Source of the DNA: Rheum nobile
Taxonomy: Eukaryota; Streptophyta; Magnoliopsida; Caryophyllales; Polygonaceae
Assembly: GCA_027886185.1 (NCBI GenBank)
Contig: WOAB01000124.1
Coordinates: 2,914,001 to 2,978,000, forward strand
Direction: 5' to 3'
DNA: 64,000 nt
Both the position numbers and the translations under genes were made by a program. Positions 61,220 through 64,000 of this stretch are shown in pieces. The notes under the pieces are model-generated. The model saw only the letters and a program-made list of their open reading frames with translations. It was not told the origin of the DNA and ran no database searches. The stretch's first letter is position 1. Every line of letters begins with the position of its first letter.

Positions 61220-62474
61220 CTAAGACTTTTGAACCCAGTAAAGCTTGGCTTTACTGGGGGAATTAGCATTGCGAGTCTGTGAATGACCAGAGAACTGGTT
61301 CCTATCATGGTAATAAGATCTTTTCTCATTTTCAAAGTTACTTTTCTTAGGACAATCAGTGTTGTAATGACCATTCTTTCCACAATAGTAACATACGCAA
61401 TTGTAAGCAACATGTCCATATTTTCCCTTTCCGGGCCTAAAAGATTTCTCAGTTTTTCTTTTGTTGAAATCAACATTGTTTCTAACCTTACCTTGAGCCA
61501 TGTCCATATACCTTTTGTGAGCAAAGGAATTAGTGAACCACTTGTCTTCAGGGAAAGCTTTCTCATTTCCCTTAGGTTCCCTAATTGGACTTTGAGAACT
61601 TTCTTTGAGACGCTTGGCAACCTCAGCCTTGTTCTCAAGAACCATGATCTTCTCTAATAGGAATTGATTCCTATCTCGAGAAGTGGCAAGAGCAGTACTG
61701 AGGTTCTCATTCATCTCAACAAGTTCTCGTCTAGCCTTTTCATCTTCAGCATCATTATTCGTCTTGTTATCAATATATTCAATTCCATGACGTTGTCTCA
61801 CAAAGACAGCTTGATTAATAGTTTTTTCATTTATAGAGTCAGTGAGAATGTCTAACCTATCAATTATAGATTGAAGCATATCATTTCCAGGTAGGTTATC
61901 ATGCATAGGAACTTTAGCTGAGTCTATGCTAGTTTCATCACAAGATTTGCAGATTTTAAGGTGACTAGCATGTACATTTCTAATATCAATGAGTTTGGAG
62001 TGGGTTTCAGCTAGATATTTCTCAGTTTCATCAAGTTTCTTACTCCATACATAATTCTCAACAGTCAAACAAGTAATTTTATCTTCACAATCATCAAGTT
62101 TTTGTTGAAGAGAACTGGTTTCCTTTCCTAGTTTCTTTATGATCTTTAGAAGTTGTTTCTTATCACAATCAACTAGAGTTTTTAGGAAGTCGTCAGAAGT
62201 TACCTCAAGGTCTTCTGAGTCGCTTGAATCTCCTTTTGCCATGAGACATCTTCCTCTAGAGAAACCACTCAGATCCAGTTCCTCATCTGAGTCTTCTCCC
62301 CATGAGGCCACAAGAGCCTTCTTCCTCTGAGGTCTTTCCTCTTCTTTGGAGTCTTCCTTGTTGGGACAGTTCTTAGCGTAGTGTCCCTTTTCTTTGCACT
62401 CATAACAGGAGACTTCTTTGAGATCTCTCCTTGGTCCATTGTGAGAGGAACTGCCCTTTTGGAACCTTCTCTTC
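61220..62474 (-). pseudogene. Copia gag, C-terminal part
   Basis: Nucleocapsid half of gag. Seen: first CCHC knuckle CYECKEKGHYAKNC (about 62,400), acidic SWGEDSDEELDLS, coiled-coil-like stretch (about 62,150-61,620; LGKETSSLQQKLDDCEDK), and a second knuckle CYYCGKNGHYNTDC (about 61,390-61,350). Ends WVQKS then TAG. The N-terminal part is missing: upstream of 62,474 the frame runs into the LTR of copy 2. Two knuckles with an intervening coiled coil fit the SIRE/Maximus lineage. Confidence 0.8.
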
Positions 62475-63586
62475 TGTAGGATCGTGATTGTTAGATAATA
62501 ACTTAAGGAACTCAGAATATCGATTCTAAGTTCCCTTCGCAGCGGAAATAAACAATCAAACAAATGACAAGTTCCTTATAGTGGAAACCTTTGATTGCCA
62601 ACTAGTAATCCAGGATAAAAACCACTACCTTTCTTTCGAAATGATTTCAAGGTCTACTTCTTGATTTCTTATCTCTTTTGGTTACAGCTTATCCTAGGAA
62701 CAAACACACAGTTTCTTTGCCTTACACACAGTTAGGCAATCCTAGATAACTTAACACAATCAATAATCAATCCAAGAAACAGACCTTCGCATCTAGGAAC
62801 TATCACTTACAGTCACAGGAACTTAGCACTCAGCTCTTCTATTCCTTGACTGGTTCCTCTTGATCTCGGTTTGCTTTGATGATCTTGTTTGAAGGTTCAC
62901 ACTGGATATTTGCTAATGTGTGTGAGTCATATTTTAGTGCTTGAAGATAACCCTTGAGTTAGTCTACCTTTTATAGAGGATTCTTCGCAGCTTAAACTTC
63001 TCTTGGTTCCCACAGATCGAGCTTGCCCTAGGATGTGTGGTTCTCCTTGGTCCACGTTGTCTTTGACATATGCAAACAACCTAGGCAACTCAGAATCCTT
63101 CTAGGTTAGTCAACTACTTCAGCCAAGTCGTTCTCCAGCTTCCTTCTTCCGAGGTTCAACAATCTGGGCACTTGGGAACTGTCTTCTGGATAGTGACATC
63201 TCTATGAGCTATCGCTTTCAGTGCCTTTGTCCGAGGTTCATTGTTCTAGGCATCTTGGAGTCTTGCTCTTGGATGGTGGCAGGCTTTTGGAAGCTTCTCT
63301 CAAGTCGCTTTCACCTCCTTTTGTCCGAGGTTTAGTGTTCCCAGATTTCTCGGGAAAAGCAAAGTCACGTGTTGTATTTCTGGGCACACCTGGGTTCCTT
63401 TGGCTTGCTTGTTTGGTTTCTTTATCTTGTTTGGCTTCCACGGTTCCAACAACTGTCTTGCGGTTCCTCTAAACACATCTTTGAGATAAAACATTAGTAT
63501 CAAAATATTTGTCATCTTCAAAAGTAGAGAAACTGAGGAAAGGAACTCTCAGGGGAACCGAAGTTCCAGAGTTCCGTTTCCTAACA
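62475..63586 (-). repeat. Copia 3' LTR, copy 2
   Basis: 1,112 bp, same ends and sequence as the LTR at 55,272-56,411, with scattered differences. Its minus-strand upstream neighbour is again AAAAAGGGGGAAAT, so it is a 3' LTR, not the 5' LTR of copy 1. No primer-binding site lies on its left; instead gag coding of copy 1 abuts it. Confidence 0.85.
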
Positions 63587-64000
63587 ATTTCCCCCTTTTT
63601 GATGATGACAAATATAAGGAACCTGGCAGTATAATAAGGACATGAAATTCATGAGAACAGTTGAGCTAAGAGATTTACAACTTTATAAAATAATGATAGA
63701 ACATTCAATAGTTGCAAATTCCCCCTAAGCAGATGAACTAAGTTATTCAAGTTTCCCCTCAGAAATAGAACGGGTTCAGATTTCCTATAGGTCCAATAGT
63801 TCCAATAGTTCAAGGTTCCTATCCATTCTTCCCCTTTTGACATCATTGAAAAGATCAAGTTACTTATCAAGTATATGATATCAATGTGAAATAAACAATT
63901 TGCGTTAAACCCATGACAGTGACCATAATAGAAACTTAAGGCAAAGACAAATGATGCATTAGAAACATTACCATAAGAGTTCATTAATCATTAAAGTCAA
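63587..64000 (-). mobile_element. Copia copy 2, internal 3' end (continues past window)
   Basis: Closely matches 56,412-56,870: polypurine tract, then TGATGATGACAAATATAAGG and CATGAAATTCATGAGAACAG. The rest of this copy lies outside the window. Confidence 0.85.

Larger units (their letters stand above)
55272..62474 (-). mobile_element. Sirevirus-like Ty1/copia retrotransposon, copy 1 (partial)
   Basis: Minus-strand order: gag, protease, integrase, RT, RNase H, an extra 3' region, polypurine tract, LTR. The order is Ty1/copia (integrase before RT), and the extra 1.6 kb after pol is typical of Sireviruses. Its 5' LTR is not in the window: gag is cut at 62,474 by the LTR of a second copy. It has inserted into a gypsy LTR at 55,271. 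Pol is broken by stops and frameshifts, so this copy is not autonomous. Confidence 0.8.

Noticed and set aside
62475..63586. 5' LTR of copia copy 1
   Set aside because: No primer-binding site lies on its gag side, and the polypurine tract plus 3' internal sequence lie on its far side, so it is the 3' LTR of a second copy.

Overview
This is a window of a eudicot plant nuclear genome. It is AT-rich and intron-rich, with canonical GT/AG plant introns, telo-box and site II promoter motifs, and plant-specific gene families among dense nested transposons. No bacterial, organellar or viral genome architecture is visible.

Three ordinary genes can be assembled exon by exon with an open frame throughout. 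They are SDG40, a SET-domain protein (plus strand, 29,141-31,642, 6 exons, 504 aa); a REVEILLE-type single-MYB clock transcription factor (plus strand, 37,638-39,449, 6 coding exons, 279 aa); and a secreted plant protein of unknown function with a possible solute-binding fold (minus strand, 39,672-43,451, 11 exons including a 14-nt microexon, 403 aa). The last two converge tail to tail with 222 bp between their stop codons.

Nearly everything else is mobile or derived from mobile DNA. Positions 308-12,330 fit a 12-kb non-autonomous Helitron on the minus strand: TC...CTAG ends, a terminal hairpin and an A/T target. It carries three exons of an Aux/IAA gene with a changed degron (GWTPV), an exon resembling an F-box/LRR protein, repeated promoter-like modules, a degenerate telomere-repeat array and a nested TIR element. 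From 12.3 to 29 kb lie a TIR element with a 9-bp target duplication, gypsy remnants with a 2.5-kb LTR, Stowaway- and Tourist-like MITEs, and truncated LINEs. The stretch at 17.19-26.83 kb is a copy of 35.32-36.99 kb into which about 8 kb of transposons has inserted; the other copy keeps the empty sites.

From 44.5 to 51.3 kb there is a TIR element, a 1.29-kb Helitron with both ends visible, and a 3.4-kb palindrome whose arms (about 1.7 kb each) share an open reading frame. From 54.4 kb to the end lie a gypsy LTR split by a Sirevirus-like copia element. That element's gag is in turn interrupted by a second copy of the same family, which runs out of the window.

There is no operon-like functional unit. 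The most unusual items are the gene-carrying Helitron with its potential in-frame Aux/IAA-LRR fusion, and the large palindrome.
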